64,000 nucleotides of DNA from Roseitalea sp. MMSF_3546 (GTDB lineage Bacteria > Pseudomonadota > Alphaproteobacteria > Rhizobiales > Rhizobiaceae), in assembly GCF_030732865.1 (NCBI RefSeq), contig NZ_JASHKB010000003.1:124001-188000 (forward strand), written 5' to 3'. A model generated the notes under the pieces. The model did not search any database. It saw only the letters and a list, made by a program, of their open reading frames with translations, and was not told the origin of the DNA. Below, one piece after another: positions 1 to 10,938 of the stretch (position 1 is the first letter of the stretch; each line of letters begins with the position of its first letter). Position numbers and translations under genes: made by a program.

Positions 1-269
1 GCACCAAAGTCGGGCACGATGGCCGGAATGTCATCGAGGCCGAGCCCGATCACCACCGTGACAATGTAGAACAGCGCGAAGACGACGATGGCAATCGCCG
101 TCGTCAGCATCACCTTGTAGCCCATGCGCGGGGCCACGGGCGCGCCGGCCTCGGTGCCATCGGTCACCTCGCCCTGCTCGTGCTGGGAGCGCACGCCGAA
201 CGGCAGCACCGTGAACAGCACCACCCACCAGATGATGAAGAAGATGGCGATCGCCGAGAGCCAGCCCAT
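1..269 (-). CDS. DUF1467 family membrane protein (3' end cut by window)
   Basis: Reading minus from ATG at 269 gives 89 residues without a stop before the window edge. The N terminus (MGWLSAIAIFFIIWWVVLF) is a hydrophobic helix. A polar stretch containing VRSQHEQGE follows, and then a second hydrophobic helix. This is the pattern of the short two-helix DUF1467 proteins conserved in alphaproteobacteria, whose function is unknown. The start overlaps the mce stop by one base (TGATG), so the two are translationally coupled at the end of the nuo-birA-rnj-mce run. Family length is roughly 90 residues, so little should be missing. Confidence 0.8.
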   Translation of the reverse strand, partial: MGWLSAIAIFFIIWWVVLFTVLPFGVRSQHEQGEVTDGTEAGAPVAPRMGYKVMLTTAIAIVVFALFYIVTVVIGLGLDDIPAIVPDFG

Positions 270-679
270 CAGCGCGCCACCTGCTCGAGTTCGATCAGCG
301 TGCCGTCGAAGTCCTTCGGATGCAGGAACAGCACCGGATTGCCATGGGCGCCGATCTTCGCCTCGCCATCGCCGAGCACCCGCATGCCGTCGCGCATCAG
401 CCGTTCGCGCGCGGCGGCGATGTCCTCGACCTCGTAGCAGACATGATGCATGCCGCCGGCGGGGTTGCGTTCGAGGAAGGCGGCGATGGGCGAGCCCTCG
501 CCGAGCGGAGCGAGCAATTCGGTCCTGGTGTTGCCCAGATCGACGAAGACCACGGTCACGCCATGTTCGGGCAGCGCCTGCGGCGCCGAGACCCTCGCCC
601 CGAGCGTGTCGCGATAGCGCCGCGTGGCCGCGCCAAGGTCGGGCACGGCGATGGCGACATGATTCAGGCGCTCGATCAT
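269..679 (-). CDS. mce: Methylmalonyl-CoA epimerase
   Basis: A 136-residue vicinal-oxygen-chelate protein. The family interconverts (2R)- and (2S)-methylmalonyl-CoA between propionyl-CoA carboxylase and methylmalonyl-CoA mutase in propionate and odd-chain catabolism. Metal ligands and catalytic residues fall where expected: H7 in the opening LNHVAIAVPDL, E54 in RTELLAPLG, H78/H79 in GGMHHVCYEV and a Glu near 130 in GTLIELEQ. The length is normal. It starts 8 bases after the rnj stop and overlaps the DUF1467 start by one base. No mutase or carboxylase gene is in the window, so its presence here reflects the conserved rhizobial gene order rather than a local pathway. Confidence 0.92.
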   Translation of the reverse strand: MIERLNHVAIAVPDLGAATRRYRDTLGARVSAPQALPEHGVTVVFVDLGNTRTELLAPLGEGSPIAAFLERNPAGGMHHVCYEVEDIAAARERLMRDGMRVLGDGEAKIGAHGNPVLFLHPKDFDGTLIELEQVAR

Positions 680-687
680 GGCCCCGT

Positions 688-2373
688 CTACACCCGGTCG
701 ACCAGCACCGTCACCAGCGGCTTCTTGCCCCAGGCGACGCGCGCGGCGGCGCGAACGGCACGGGCCGCGGCTTCCTCGACGGCATCGAAATCCTTGCGTC
801 GGCCGCGCGGCATGCTCTCGAGGGCGCCGACCACCGCGTCGAAGATCAGATCCTCCATGTCCTCGCCATGCACGTCCTGGCGCGGCAGGCCGATGGCGAC
901 AACCTGCGGCTCGCTGGCGATCTCGTATTGCCGGTCGAGCACCAGCGAGACGGCGACATGGCCGGCAAAGGACAGCCTGCGGCGCTCGATGACGCCGACC
1001 GCATCGTCATCGCCGATGATCCTGCCGTCCTTGTAGATCTCGCCATGGGGCACGTCGTCGACGATCTCGGGGCTGCCCGGCGCAAGGCGCACGAGATCGC
1101 CATTGCGCGCGTCGATCACGTCGTCGATCCCCGCCTGCCGCATCAAGGCGGCATGGGCGGCCAGATGCGCCGGCTCGCCATGGACGGGAATGCCGACCCG
1201 CGGCCGCGTCCAGCCATACATCTGGCGCAACTCGTTGCGGCGCGGATGGCCGGAGACATGCACGAGCGCGTCCGCATCCTCGATCACGTCGATGCCCATG
1301 TCGATCAGCCGGTTCTTGGTCTCGTTGATCGCCTTTTCGTTGCCGGGGATGGTGCGCGAGGAATACACGACCAGGTCGCCGGCGGTCAGCTTGACGTCGC
1401 GCATCTCGTCGCGCGCCAGCTTGGCAAGGGCCGCGCGCGGCTCGCCCTGCGAGCCGGTCAGGATGATGACCACCTTGTCGCGGGCCAGATAGCCGAACTC
1501 GTCTTCCTCCACGAACGGCTCGAGCCCTTCCATGAAGCCCAGTTCGGTCGCCACGTCGACCACCCGCTTGATCGATCGCCCCATCAGCAGGACACGGCGG
1601 CCGGCCTCCTGCGCGGCCAGCGCGATCGACTTGATGCGGCCGACATTGGACGAAAAGGTCGTGATCGCCACGCGTCCGCTGGCGCCGGCGATGACCTCGG
1701 CCAGCCCCTGCGAGACCTGGCGCTCCGACGGCGATTCCCCCTCGCGCATGGCGTTGGTGGAATCGCACACCAGCGCAAGAACGCCCTCCTCGCCCAGTCG
1801 CCGAAACCGATCCTCGTCGGTCAGCGGGCCGAGCGCGGGGTCGATGTCGTGCTTCCAGTCGCCGGTATGCAGCACCAGCCCGGCCGGCGTGCGGATCGCC
1901 AGCGACATCGGCTCGGGGATCGAATGGGTGACGGCGATGGCCTCGATCTCGAACGGGCCGATGGTGAAGCGGTCGCCGCCGTCATAGGTCGTGACGGGAA
2001 TGTCGGGCGCGCCCTGCTCGCCTTGCGCCTTGGCCTTGAGCATGCCGGCGCCGAACGGGGTCATGTGCACCGGCATGGACCCATCGGGCGACAATCGCTC
2101 GTAGAGCGACAACAGCGCGCCATAGTGATCCTCGTGGGCGTGGGTGATGACGATGCCGGCGAGGTTGGCGCGCTCGGCCTCCACGAAGCGGATGTCGGGC
2201 AGGACCAGATCGACGCCCGGCAGATCGGGTCCGGGGAAGGTGACGCCGCAATCGACCATCAGCCACTGGCGGCGCCGGGCCGGCCCGAAGCCGTAAAGGG
2301 CCAGGTTCATGCCGATCTCGCCGACACCGCCCAGCGGGACAAAGACCAGTTCTTTGGTGTTGCTATCGGCCAT
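688..2373 (-). CDS. rnj: Ribonuclease J
   Basis: A 561-residue beta-CASP metallo-beta-lactamase nuclease. RNase J acts as a 5'-3' exonuclease and endonuclease in mRNA decay and rRNA 5' maturation. The zinc motif HAHEDH is at residues 78-83. The N-terminal LGGVGEIGMNL and later SGHPRRNEL and GIPVHGE motifs are typical of the family. The length matches the usual ~555. It lies 15 bases after birA and 8 before mce. Being the tail of the nuo operon is common in this order. Confident on family. The endo/exo balance cannot be read from sequence. Confidence 0.95.
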   Translation of the reverse strand: MADSNTKELVFVPLGGVGEIGMNLALYGFGPARRRQWLMVDCGVTFPGPDLPGVDLVLPDIRFVEAERANLAGIVITHAHEDHYGALLSLYERLSPDGSMPVHMTPFGAGMLKAKAQGEQGAPDIPVTTYDGGDRFTIGPFEIEAIAVTHSIPEPMSLAIRTPAGLVLHTGDWKHDIDPALGPLTDEDRFRRLGEEGVLALVCDSTNAMREGESPSERQVSQGLAEVIAGASGRVAITTFSSNVGRIKSIALAAQEAGRRVLLMGRSIKRVVDVATELGFMEGLEPFVEEDEFGYLARDKVVIILTGSQGEPRAALAKLARDEMRDVKLTAGDLVVYSSRTIPGNEKAINETKNRLIDMGIDVIEDADALVHVSGHPRRNELRQMYGWTRPRVGIPVHGEPAHLAAHAALMRQAGIDDVIDARNGDLVRLAPGSPEIVDDVPHGEIYKDGRIIGDDDAVGVIERRRLSFAGHVAVSLVLDRQYEIASEPQVVAIGLPRQDVHGEDMEDLIFDAVVGALESMPRGRRKDFDAVEEAAARAVRAAARVAWGKKPLVTVLVDRV

Positions 2374-2388
2374 CGGTGTTCGCTTTCG

Positions 2389-3237
2389 TCATGGCGCGCG
2401 GGGCGAATCGCCGGCCACCGCGCCGAAATGCACATCGCCCGCCGTTATCACGCGCGTTGAGCCGTTGTCATGCCGGATGACCAGGCGGCACTTTTCGTCA
2501 AGCGTCTCCAGCGTGCCGCGCAGGACGCCGTCCTGGGTGCGGATCGCCACCGGCGCGTTCAGGCCGGCGGCGCGCTCCAGCCATTGCGCGCGGATGGCGC
2601 CGATGCCGGCGCCGCGGTCCCACAATCGGTAGGCGCCCAACCAGGCATCGCTGAGCGCCACGAGCAGATCGGCCGCATCGCCGCGATAGCCGCGTGCGCG
2701 CAGATGGGTCGCCCGATAGGGCGTGTCCTGCGGGTGGCTGACGACATTGACGCCAAAGCCGATGCAGACCGCGTAGCCGGCATCGGGCAGGCGAGCGGTC
2801 TCGAGCAGGATGCCGGCGAGCTTGGCGCCGCCGATCAGCACGTCATTGGGCCATTTGAGCTCGACGCGGGCCGCCGATGCGGTGTCCGCGTCACGCCCGT
2901 CAACGCCATCGACGCCGAGCACGGTGCCCAGTTCGGGCGCGGCGATCTCGAGCGCGCGCGACAGCGCGATGCTCGCCACAAAGCCCAGCACCGCCAGTTC
3001 CTCGAGCGTGCCGTCAACGGCCAGCAACAGCGATGCGGCCAGATTGCCCTTGGGCGTCGCCCAGGGGCGACCGCGCCGGCCGCGGCCGGCGACCTGCTCG
3101 TCGGTGACGAACCAGACCGGCCCGCGTTCGCCGGCGGCCGCCTGCGCCAGGGCATGGGCATTGGTCGAGGCGATGGTCTCGAACGCCTCAAGGCGATAGC
3201 CGGCGCCGCGCGCCCGGTCGGAGAGTTCGAAGATCAT
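2389..3237 (-). CDS. birA: Biotin--[acetyl-CoA-carboxylase] ligase
   Basis: Catalyses ATP-dependent biotinyl-AMP formation and transfer to a lysine of the acetyl-CoA carboxylase carrier protein. The ligase domain is clear: STNAHALAQ near the N terminus, the biotin/ATP loop AGRGRRGRPW, then KWPNDVLIGGAKLAGILLE and a C-terminal SH3-like segment (GTLETLDEKCRLVI). No N-terminal DNA-binding domain is present, so this is a group I, non-repressor ligase. The chosen ATG at 3237 (MIFELSDRA) puts the family's YRLEAF-T segment about 14 residues in, as in relatives. An in-frame ATG at 3264 is the alternative. Neither has a strong Shine-Dalgarno sequence. It follows nuoN by about 60 bases. Confidence 0.9.
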   Translation of the reverse strand: MIFELSDRARGAGYRLEAFETIASTNAHALAQAAAGERGPVWFVTDEQVAGRGRRGRPWATPKGNLAASLLLAVDGTLEELAVLGFVASIALSRALEIAAPELGTVLGVDGVDGRDADTASAARVELKWPNDVLIGGAKLAGILLETARLPDAGYAVCIGFGVNVVSHPQDTPYRATHLRARGYRGDAADLLVALSDAWLGAYRLWDRGAGIGAIRAQWLERAAGLNAPVAIRTQDGVLRGTLETLDEKCRLVIRHDNGSTRVITAGDVHFGAVAGDSPRAP

Positions 3238-3298
3238 GAAAGCCGCCGCGAACGGATGCGCCATCGGGCACGGGCGGCGAGGCGCAACACCGCAACCA

Positions 3299-4750
3299 TC
3301 AGAAGAACGTCCGGGCGGCCGCCTCGGCATAGGCGGCGATCGGCCCGCCGATGACGATATAGGCCAGGACGAACAGACCGCTTGCCCCCATCACCAGCCG
3401 CAGCTCGCCGGCGGGGGCGACGAAACGGCCCTCCGGCGCGTCGAACCACATGATCTTGACGATGCGCAGGTAATAATAGGCGGCCACGGCCGACGACAGC
3501 ACGCCGATGATGACGAGCGGCCACAGGCCCGCCTCGACGGCGGCAAGGAAGACGTACCATTTCGCCCAGAAGCCGGCGAGCGGGGGTATGCCGGCGAGCG
3601 AGAACATCAGCGCGGTCAGGATCGTCGCCATCAGCGGGTTGTTGGCGGCATAGCCGGCCAGATCGGAGATCTGCTCGACATTGCCCTCGTCCTTGCGGCG
3701 CATGGCCAGGATGAAGGCGAAGGTGCCGAGCGTCATCGCCAGATAGATCGCCATGTAGAGCATGACGCCCTGCACGCCCGCGACGGTGCCGGCGGCCAGG
3801 CCGACAAGCGCGTAGCCCATATGGCCGATCGACGAATAGGCCATCAGGCGCTTGATGTTGCGCTGGCCGATGGCGGCAAAGGCGGCCAGCGCCATGGACG
3901 AAATGGAAATGAAGACGACGATCTGCTGCCAGTCGGCGGTGACCGGCTGGAACGCGCCCATGACGGCGCGCACGACAAGCGCCATGGCGGCCATCTTCGG
4001 CGCGGCGGCCAGAAAGGCGGTCACCGGCGTGGGCGCGCCTTCATAGACGTCGGGCGTCCACATGTGAAAGGGCACGGCCGAAATCTTGAAGGCAAGACCC
4101 GCCAGCAGGAACACAAGGCCGAACAGAAGGCCGAGCGAGCGCTCCTGGCCGGCGATCGCCGCGCTGATTTCGGCAAATCCGATATGGCCGGTGAAGCCGT
4201 AAACGAGCGAGATGCCGTACAGCATCATGCCCGAGGACAAAGCGCCCAACACGAAGTATTTGAGCCCCGCCTCGGTCGAACGCACCGAATCGCGATTGAT
4301 CGCGGCGATCACATAAAGCGACAGCGACTGCAGTTCGAGCGCCATGTAAAGCGACAGCAGATTGTTGGAGGAGACCATCAGCATCATGCCCAGGGTGGCC
4401 AATGCGATCAGGATCGGGAACTCGAAGCGATCGAACTTTTCCTCGCGCGCAAAGCCGACCGACATGACCAGCGCGACCGCCGAGCCGGTCAGCACCAGGA
4501 ACTTCATGAACAGGGCGAACGGGTCGTGCAGATGCGCGCCGGCGAAAGCCGGGCCCAGCGGCGTGAAGAACACCATCCAGCCGGCGGCGGCGATCAGCAG
4601 CGCCACGGTGAGCGAGGTCACGATGGCGTTGGCGCGATCCTTGCGCGCGAAAACGCCGACCATGAGCAACGCCATCGCGCCGACGGCGATGATCAGCTCC
4701 GGCGCGGCGATGACGAGGCTTCGAGCAAGTTCGGATGGGGTCATGGACAT
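3299..4750 (-). CDS. nuoN: NADH-quinone oxidoreductase subunit N
   Basis: A 483-residue, highly hydrophobic membrane-arm subunit of complex I and one of the three Mrp-antiporter-like proton channels. The family signature around residues 200-260 is visible: [20 protein letters not shown], with conserved lysines and [17 protein letters not shown] further on. Many transmembrane helices are evident, and the length matches the family (~480). It is the last nuo gene, three bases after the nuoM stop. Confidence 0.97.
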   Translation of the reverse strand: MSMTPSELARSLVIAAPELIIAVGAMALLMVGVFARKDRANAIVTSLTVALLIAAAGWMVFFTPLGPAFAGAHLHDPFALFMKFLVLTGSAVALVMSVGFAREEKFDRFEFPILIALATLGMMLMVSSNNLLSLYMALELQSLSLYVIAAINRDSVRSTEAGLKYFVLGALSSGMMLYGISLVYGFTGHIGFAEISAAIAGQERSLGLLFGLVFLLAGLAFKISAVPFHMWTPDVYEGAPTPVTAFLAAAPKMAAMALVVRAVMGAFQPVTADWQQIVVFISISSMALAAFAAIGQRNIKRLMAYSSIGHMGYALVGLAAGTVAGVQGVMLYMAIYLAMTLGTFAFILAMRRKDEGNVEQISDLAGYAANNPLMATILTALMFSLAGIPPLAGFWAKWYVFLAAVEAGLWPLVIIGVLSSAVAAYYYLRIVKIMWFDAPEGRFVAPAGELRLVMGASGLFVLAYIVIGGPIAAYAEAAARTFF

Positions 4751-4753
4751 CGC

Positions 4754-6274
4754 TCAGTTGATGGTCGCGGCGAGATCGGCGCCGGCGGCCGCGGCATCGA
4801 GCGCGGCCTGATAGTCGATCAGGAGCGCCTCCACCGAGGGGCCGATGACATCGAGAACCGGGGCGGGATAGACGCCGAAGAAGATGGTCAGCGCGACGAG
4901 CGGGTAGAGCAGCGTCTTTTCGCGCGGCGACAGGTCGACCAGCGCCTTGAGCGTCTCCTTTTCGAGCGCGCCGAAGATGACGCGTCGATAAAGCCACAAT
5001 GCGTAGCACGCCGACAGGATCACACCGGTGGTGGCAATCAGCGCAAACCAGGTGTTGACCCTGAACAGACCCATCAGCGTCAGGAACTCGCCGACGAAGC
5101 CGGAGGTGCCCGGCAGTCCGACATTGGCCATGGTGAACACCATGAAGACGACGGCATAGGCCGGCATGTTCTGGACCAGCCCGCCATAGGCGGCGATCTC
5201 GCGGGTGTGCAGCCGGTCGTAGACGATGCCCACGCACAGAAACAGCGCGCCCGACACCAGGCCGTGGCTGAGCATCTGGAAGATCGCGCCTTCCACGCCC
5301 TGGGCGTTGGCGGCGAAGATGCCCATCGTCACGAACCCCATATGGGCGACGGACGAATAGGCGATCAGCTTCTTCATGTCCTGCTGCATCATCGCCACCA
5401 GCGAGGTGTAGACGATGGCGAACACCGACAGAAGGAAGACGAGCCAGGCAAGATCGGCCGAGGCGAGCGGGAACATGGACAGCGAAAAGCGGATGAAGCC
5501 ATAGCCGCCCAGCTTGAGCAAGATGCCCGCCAGGATCACCGAGCCGGCCGTGGGTGCCTCGACATGGGCGTCGGGCAGCCAGGTGTGCACCGGCCACATG
5601 GGCATCTTGACGGCGAAGGAGGCGAAGAAGGCCAGCCACAGCCAGAACTGCATCTGGGCGGGGAAGTCGTGGGCCAGCAGATCGGGGATCGAGGTGGTGC
5701 CCGCCTCCCAGTACATGGCCATGATCGCCAGCAGCATCAGCAGCGAGCCCAGCAGCGTGTAAAGGAAGAACTTGAAGGAGGCATAGACCCGCCGCTTGCC
5801 GCCCCAGACCCCGATGATGATGAACATCGGGATCAGGCCGCCCTCGAAGAAGACGTAGAACAGGACGATGTCGAGCGCGCAGAACACGCCGATCATCAGC
5901 GTCTCGAGGATCAGGAAGGCGAGCATGTAGGCCTTGACGCGCTCCCTGATCGCCTCCCAGCTCGCCAGGATGCAGATCGGCATCAGGAAGGTCGTCAGGA
6001 TGACGAACAGCATCGAGATGCCGTCCACGCCCATCCGGTAGGTCAGCCCGCCGCCAAGCCACCGGGCCTCCTCGACGAACTGGAAACCGGGATTGGAGGT
6101 GTCGAAGCCGGCCCAGATCAGAAGCGAGACCAGGAAGGTGAAGATGGTCGTTAGAAGCGCGACCATGCGGATGTTGCGCAGGCCCATCTCCGTTTCGTCG
6201 GAGATGAACAAGATCACCAGGACGCCGACGAGCGGCAGGAAGGTGACGAGGGAAAGAAGCGGCATGCCGGCCAT
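4754..6274 (-). CDS. nuoM: NADH-quinone oxidoreductase subunit M
   Basis: A 506-residue antiporter-like proton-pumping subunit of complex I. Conserved segments include [17 protein letters not shown], the channel region [20 protein letters not shown], and [17 protein letters not shown]. Many membrane helices are visible. The ATG at 6274 ([15 protein letters not shown]) overlaps the nuoL stop by one base (TGATG). A longer upstream frame exists but lacks family similarity, so it was not used. Length is normal. Confidence 0.97.
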   Translation of the reverse strand: MAGMPLLSLVTFLPLVGVLVILFISDETEMGLRNIRMVALLTTIFTFLVSLLIWAGFDTSNPGFQFVEEARWLGGGLTYRMGVDGISMLFVILTTFLMPICILASWEAIRERVKAYMLAFLILETLMIGVFCALDIVLFYVFFEGGLIPMFIIIGVWGGKRRVYASFKFFLYTLLGSLLMLLAIMAMYWEAGTTSIPDLLAHDFPAQMQFWLWLAFFASFAVKMPMWPVHTWLPDAHVEAPTAGSVILAGILLKLGGYGFIRFSLSMFPLASADLAWLVFLLSVFAIVYTSLVAMMQQDMKKLIAYSSVAHMGFVTMGIFAANAQGVEGAIFQMLSHGLVSGALFLCVGIVYDRLHTREIAAYGGLVQNMPAYAVVFMVFTMANVGLPGTSGFVGEFLTLMGLFRVNTWFALIATTGVILSACYALWLYRRVIFGALEKETLKALVDLSPREKTLLYPLVALTIFFGVYPAPVLDVIGPSVEALLIDYQAALDAAAAGADLAATIN

Positions 6275-8286
6275 CACAGCGCGCCTCCGAGCGTGATCCA
6301 GGTGATCAGCGCGGCAAGGCCGATCATCATGGCAAAGGCGTAGTGATAGACATATCCGGACTGCCACCTGACCACGCGACCGGTGACGTCGGTGACGCGG
6401 CGGGCGATGCCGTCGGGTCCGAAGCCATCGATCAGCCAGCCGTCACCGCGCTTCCACAAAAACGTGCCGAGGCGCCGGGCCGGCCGGACGAAGAGAAAGT
6501 CGTAGAGTTCGTCGAAATACCACTTGTTGAGCAGGAACCGGTAAAGGCCGCTGTGCTGGCGTGCGAGCGCGGCCGGCATTTCGGGCGCCCGGATATACAT
6601 GTACCAGGCCGTCCCCAGACCGATCAGCATGGCGATGGCCGGACTTGCCTTCACCCAGTACGGCACTTCGTGGAAGTCGTCGAGGATGGTGTTGTCGGGC
6701 CCGGCGAAAAGGGCGGTGCGGAAGAAATCGTTGTACCAGCCCTCCTGATCGCCGTAGTAGCCGACAAAGGACGAATAGAAGAAGAAGCCTGCCAGAAGCG
6801 AGCCGGCGGCAAGGATGTAAAGCGGGATCAGCATGACCTGCGGCGATTCGTGCACATGGTGCATGACGTCGGCGGTGGCGCGCGGTCGGCCGTGGAACGT
6901 CATGAAGATCAGCCGCCAGGAGTAGAAGGCGGTGAACACCGCGGCGATCAGCAGCAGGCCGAAGGCATAGTCCGCCGCGACGTTGCGGCCGACAAAGGCG
7001 CTCTCGATGATGGCGTCCTTGGAGAAGAAGCCGGCGGTGCCGATATAGGTGCCCGGAATGCCGAGGCCGGTGAGCGCAACCGTGCCGATGATCATCATCC
7101 AGTAGGTCACCGGAATGTGCTTTCTCAGCCCGCCCATCTTGCGCATGTCCTGTTCGTCGGAGACGGCATGGATGACCGAGCCGGCGCCCAGGAAGAGCAG
7201 CGCCTTGAAGAATGCGTGCGTGAACAGGTGATACATCGCCGCCCCGTAGGCGCCCACCCCCAGCGCGACGAACATGTAGCCGAGCTGCGAGCAGGTCGAA
7301 TAGGCGATGACGCGCTTGATGTCGTTTTGCACCAGGCCGACGGTTGCGGCGAAAAAGGCGGTCGTGGCGCCCACGACCGTGATCACGGTCAGCGCCGTCA
7401 GCGAGAACTCGAAGATCGGCGACAGACGCGCGACCATGAAGACGCCGGCCGTGACCATGGTCGCGGCGTGGATGAGGGCCGAGACCGGCGTTGGGCCTTC
7501 CATCGCGTCGGGCAGCCAGGTGTGAAGCAGGAACTGCGCCGACTTGCCCATGGCGCCCAGGAACAGCAGCAGGCAGACCACCGTCAACGCGTCCTGCCGG
7601 TTCAGCTCGTAGCCAAGGAAGGTAAGGACAACCTCCTGGGCGGTCTGCGACGGCTCGCCGGCAACCGGGGCGAAGGCGGCGGCGCCGGCGAAGATCGTGT
7701 CGAAATCAACCGAACCGAACAGCACGAAGACGCCGAAAATGCCAAGCAGGAAACCGAAGTCGCCGACCCGGTTGACGATGAACGCCTTCATGGCGGCATT
7801 GTTGGCCGAGGCCTTCTTGTACCAGAAGCCGATGAGCAGGTAGGAGGCCAGGCCCACGCCCTCCCAGCCGAAGAAGAGCTGGACCAGATTGTCGGCGGTC
7901 ACCAGCATCAGCATGGCGAAGGTGAACAGCGACAGATAGGCGAAAAAGCGCGGCCGGTGCGGGTCGTGGTGCATGTAGCCGATCGAATAGACATGCACGA
8001 GCGCCGAGACCGTGTTGACGACGACCAGCATGACGACGGTCAGCGTGTCGATCCGGAAGGCCCAATCGACCTGAAGATTGCCCGAGGCCATGAACCGGGC
8101 GACCTGGACGATGCGCGGTTCGGCATCGGAGAAGCCGACCGTGATCAGCGCGATCCAGGACAGGATGGCGGCGAGGATGAGAAAGCCGGAGGTGACGTAT
8201 TCGCTGGCCTTGGCACCGATGGCGCGGCCGCCAAAGCCGGCGATCAGCGCGCCAAGGAGCGGCAGGAAGACGATGGCGTGATACAT
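6274..8286 (-). CDS. nuoL: NADH-quinone oxidoreductase subunit L
   Basis: A 670-residue distal proton-pumping subunit of complex I, with the long lateral helix expected at the C terminus. Family motifs are [39 protein letters not shown] with channel residues, and [18 protein letters not shown]. It starts [17 protein letters not shown], normal for the family. It follows nuoK by 8 bases and overlaps nuoM by one. Confidence 0.97.
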   Translation of the reverse strand: MYHAIVFLPLLGALIAGFGGRAIGAKASEYVTSGFLILAAILSWIALITVGFSDAEPRIVQVARFMASGNLQVDWAFRIDTLTVVMLVVVNTVSALVHVYSIGYMHHDPHRPRFFAYLSLFTFAMLMLVTADNLVQLFFGWEGVGLASYLLIGFWYKKASANNAAMKAFIVNRVGDFGFLLGIFGVFVLFGSVDFDTIFAGAAAFAPVAGEPSQTAQEVVLTFLGYELNRQDALTVVCLLLFLGAMGKSAQFLLHTWLPDAMEGPTPVSALIHAATMVTAGVFMVARLSPIFEFSLTALTVITVVGATTAFFAATVGLVQNDIKRVIAYSTCSQLGYMFVALGVGAYGAAMYHLFTHAFFKALLFLGAGSVIHAVSDEQDMRKMGGLRKHIPVTYWMMIIGTVALTGLGIPGTYIGTAGFFSKDAIIESAFVGRNVAADYAFGLLLIAAVFTAFYSWRLIFMTFHGRPRATADVMHHVHESPQVMLIPLYILAAGSLLAGFFFYSSFVGYYGDQEGWYNDFFRTALFAGPDNTILDDFHEVPYWVKASPAIAMLIGLGTAWYMYIRAPEMPAALARQHSGLYRFLLNKWYFDELYDFLFVRPARRLGTFLWKRGDGWLIDGFGPDGIARRVTDVTGRVVRWQSGYVYHYAFAMMIGLAALITWITLGGAL

Positions 8287-8294
8287 GGCTCCGG

Positions 8295-8603
8295 TCAGCC
8301 CTTCATCATGGACACGTCTTCAACGGCGATCGAGCCGCGATTGCGGTAGAAGACGACGAGAATGGCAAGGCCGATGGCCGCCTCGGCGGCGGCAACGGTC
8401 AGAACGAACAGGGCGAATACCTGGCCGACCAGATCCTGCAGATGCGCCGAAAAGGCAATCAGGTTCAAATTGACCGACAGCAGGATCAGCTCGACGCTCA
8501 TCAGGATGACGATCACGCTCTTGCGATTGAGGAACACGCCGAAAATGCCGATGACGAACATCAGCGCCGAAACGGTAATATAATGGGCAATGGTGATGGT
8601 CAT
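8295..8603 (-). CDS. nuoK: NADH-quinone oxidoreductase subunit K
   Basis: A 102-residue, three-helix membrane subunit at the hinge of the complex I membrane arm. It has the conserved [20 protein letters not shown] start, [13 protein letters not shown] with the buried channel Glu, and the [19 protein letters not shown] segment with the second Glu. Length is exactly typical. It is 8 bases from both nuoJ and nuoL. Confidence 0.97.
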   Translation of the reverse strand: MTITIAHYITVSALMFVIGIFGVFLNRKSVIVILMSVELILLSVNLNLIAFSAHLQDLVGQVFALFVLTVAAAEAAIGLAILVVFYRNRGSIAVEDVSMMKG

Positions 8604-8611
8604 GGTTCGGC

Positions 8612-9238
8612 TCAGATCCCCTTGCCGCTGTCGACATCGACCAGTTCGACGCTTTCGTCGGCCTTGCGGCCGACCTGGCGGCCGACATCCTGGCGCTTGA
8701 CGTGCGGGCGCGGGTCGCGCAGCGTCAGGACGATGGCGCCGATCATGGCGACGAGCAGCACGAGCCCGGCGATCTGGAAGAAATAGACGAAGTCGGTGTA
8801 AAGAATGTCGCCAAGGGCGGCGGTGTTGCCCCGGACCTGCGGGTCGGGAATGGGCACCGAGGGCGCTCCGGGCGGCGCGATGGTGACCGCCTGGCCGACG
8901 AGCACGATCACAAGCTGCAGGCCGATGACGATGCCGACAAGGGCGCCGATGGGCGCGTATTCGAGCACCCCGTGCCGCATCGCCCTGTGGTCGATCTCCA
9001 GCATCATGACCACGAACAGGAACAGCACGGCCACCGCGCCGACATAGACCGCCAGCAGGATCATGCCGAGAAACTCGGCGCCGGTCAGCACGAACAGGGC
9101 GGCAGCGTTGAAGAAGGTCAGGATCAGATAGATCACCGAATGCACCGGATTGCGCGCCACCACGACCATGACGGAGGCGGCGACGGCGACGAAGGCGAAC
9201 ATGTAGAAAAAGGCCGCTGCGAGGCCGGACAGAAGCAT
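8612..9238 (-). CDS. nuoJ: NADH-quinone oxidoreductase subunit J
   Basis: A 208-residue membrane subunit of complex I. The family core is seen as [40 protein letters not shown], and the [20 protein letters not shown] segment that forms the pi-bulge helix. The ATG at 9238 was chosen because a GGGGAT stretch lies just upstream and the protein then starts at the first helix. An earlier in-frame start adds 17 residues unlike the family. The C-terminal ~40 residues are polar and charged. A gap of 125 bases separates it from nuoI, the second-largest spacing between core nuo genes; I see no gene in it. Confidence 0.95.
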   Translation of the reverse strand: MLLSGLAAAFFYMFAFVAVAASVMVVVARNPVHSVIYLILTFFNAAALFVLTGAEFLGMILLAVYVGAVAVLFLFVVMMLEIDHRAMRHGVLEYAPIGALVGIVIGLQLVIVLVGQAVTIAPPGAPSVPIPDPQVRGNTAALGDILYTDFVYFFQIAGLVLLVAMIGAIVLTLRDPRPHVKRQDVGRQVGRKADESVELVDVDSGKGI

Positions 9239-9363
9239 TGCAATCCCCGATCGATAATGCCGCGCTCCCTTAGCAGGCGCAGCATCCAAGGGCTAGGTCA
9301 TAAGGGCACAATCGCGGTGGATTTGGTCGCATCCCACCTGCCGATCGTGCCCGCGCGGCCAGA

Positions 9364-9855
9364 TCACCGGTAGGGGGCGTCGAGCGCCATGTTGCGCGCG
9401 ATCTCGCGCTCCCACCGGTCACCATTGGCGAGCAGTTTTTCCTTGTCGTAATAGAGCTCTTCGCGCGTTTCGGTGGCGAACTCGAAGTTCGGCCCCTCAA
9501 CGATCGCATCGACCGGGCAGGCCTCCTGGCAGAAGCCGCAATAGATGCATTTGACCATGTCGATGTCGTAGCGCACGGTGCGCCGCGTGCCGTCATTGCG
9601 GCGCGGACCGGCCTCGATGGTGATCGCCTGCGCCGGGCAGATGGCCTCGCAAAGCTTGCAGGCGATGCAGCGCTCCTCGCCGTTGGGATAGCGGCGCAGG
9701 GCGTGTTCGCCACGAAAGCGCGGGCTCAGCTTGCCCTTTTCATGGGGATAGTTGAGCGTCGCCTTGGGCGCGACGAACCGGCGCATGGCCAGGAAGAAGG
9801 CGCCGACGAACTCGGCCAGCAGCAGCGATTTGGCGGCTTGTGCGAAAGTGCTCAT
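9364..9855 (-). CDS. nuoI: NADH-quinone oxidoreductase subunit I (2x 4Fe-4S)
   Basis: A 163-residue ferredoxin-like subunit of the peripheral arm, carrying clusters N6a and N6b. Two CxxCxxCxxxCP motifs are present, with cysteines at 63/66/69/73 ([12 protein letters not shown]) and 103/106/109/113 ([12 protein letters not shown]). The N-terminal amphipathic helix expected to sit on the membrane is present. Length is normal. It follows nuoH by 18 bases. Confidence 0.98.
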   Translation of the reverse strand: MSTFAQAAKSLLLAEFVGAFFLAMRRFVAPKATLNYPHEKGKLSPRFRGEHALRRYPNGEERCIACKLCEAICPAQAITIEAGPRRNDGTRRTVRYDIDMVKCIYCGFCQEACPVDAIVEGPNFEFATETREELYYDKEKLLANGDRWEREIARNMALDAPYR

Positions 9856-9873
9856 AACCTCGGACCTTTCCAG

Positions 9874-10908
9874 TTACGCCCAGCCGGTCAGCTTGAGGAA
9901 GGATGCGGTCGCGGCAACCATGAACAGGGATATGGGCAGAAATACCTTCCAGCCAAGACGCATGAGCTGGTCATAGCGGTAACGCGGCACGATCGCCTTG
10001 ACCATGGCGAACATGAAGAAGACCAGGCACAGCTTGAACACGAACCAGACCGCGCCGGGCACCCAGGTGAAGGGCGCGAAATCGAACGGCGGCAGCCAGC
10101 CGCCAAGGAACAAGATGACGGTGAGCGCGCACATCAGGAGGATCGCGATGTACTCGCCCAGCATGAACAGCAGATAGGGCGTGGACGAGTATTCGATCAT
10201 GTGGCCGGCAACGAGTTCGGATTCGGCCTCGACCAGGTCGAAGGGCGGGCGGTTCGTCTCGGCCAGCGCCGAAATGAAGAAGATCACGAACATCGGAAAC
10301 AGGCCCAGCCAGTGCCAGTCCAGAAGGGTATTGGGCAGACCCATCCAGGTGCCCAGCCCGTCACGCTGCGACAGCACGATGTCGGTCATGTTGAGCGAGC
10401 CGACCAGCAGCAGCACGGTGACGATGACGAACCCGATGGACACCTCGTAGGAGACCATCTGCGCGGCCGAGCGCAGCGCACCGAGGAAGGGGTATTTCGA
10501 GTTCGACGCCCAGCCGGCCATGATCACGCCATAGACCTCGAGCGCCGAGATGGCGAAGACGTAAAGGATGCCCACATTGATCGAGGCGATCGCCCAGCCT
10601 TCGTCTATCGGGATCACGGCCCAGGCGCCCAGTGCCAGAACGGCCGAAATGAGCGGCGCCATCAGGAATATGCCCTTGTTGGCACCGGCCGGAATGACCG
10701 GCTCCTTGATGACGAACTTCAAGAGGTCGGCAAAGGACTGCAACAGGCCGAACGGGCCGACCACGTTGGGCCCCTTGCGGCTTTGCACCGACGCCCAGAT
10801 CTTGCGGTCCGCATACAGAATGAAGGCGGTGAAGATCAGCAGCGCAACCAGGAACACCAGCGACTGGATGAGAATGATCAGGCCGGGAAGAATGTAGGTC
10901 TCGAACAT
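9874..10908 (-). CDS. nuoH: NADH-quinone oxidoreductase subunit H
   Basis: A 344-residue membrane subunit that joins the peripheral and membrane arms and forms part of the quinone cavity. Conserved stretches are [36 protein letters not shown], and [20 protein letters not shown] with the charged loop near the quinone site. About eight hydrophobic helices are visible. Length is typical. Confidence 0.98.
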   Translation of the reverse strand: MFETYILPGLIILIQSLVFLVALLIFTAFILYADRKIWASVQSRKGPNVVGPFGLLQSFADLLKFVIKEPVIPAGANKGIFLMAPLISAVLALGAWAVIPIDEGWAIASINVGILYVFAISALEVYGVIMAGWASNSKYPFLGALRSAAQMVSYEVSIGFVIVTVLLLVGSLNMTDIVLSQRDGLGTWMGLPNTLLDWHWLGLFPMFVIFFISALAETNRPPFDLVEAESELVAGHMIEYSSTPYLLFMLGEYIAILLMCALTVILFLGGWLPPFDFAPFTWVPGAVWFVFKLCLVFFMFAMVKAIVPRYRYDQLMRLGWKVFLPISLFMVAATASFLKLTGWA

Positions 10909-10938
10909 GAAAGCCCGCTTTGTGGTGCCCTTGTGCGC

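Noticed and set aside
124-2460. Long plus-strand frame opposite mce and rnj
   Set aside because: Shadow of the codon bias in rnj; no ribosome site or family-like sequence.
3236-6154. Very long plus-strand open frame (over 900 codons) opposite nuoN and nuoM
   Set aside because: Low-complexity, His/Gln/Asp/Arg-rich translation typical of the antisense of GC-rich membrane genes, lying opposite genes with clear family motifs.
6343-8349. Long plus-strand frame opposite nuoL
   Set aside because: Same antisense effect; nuoL on the minus strand is unmistakable.
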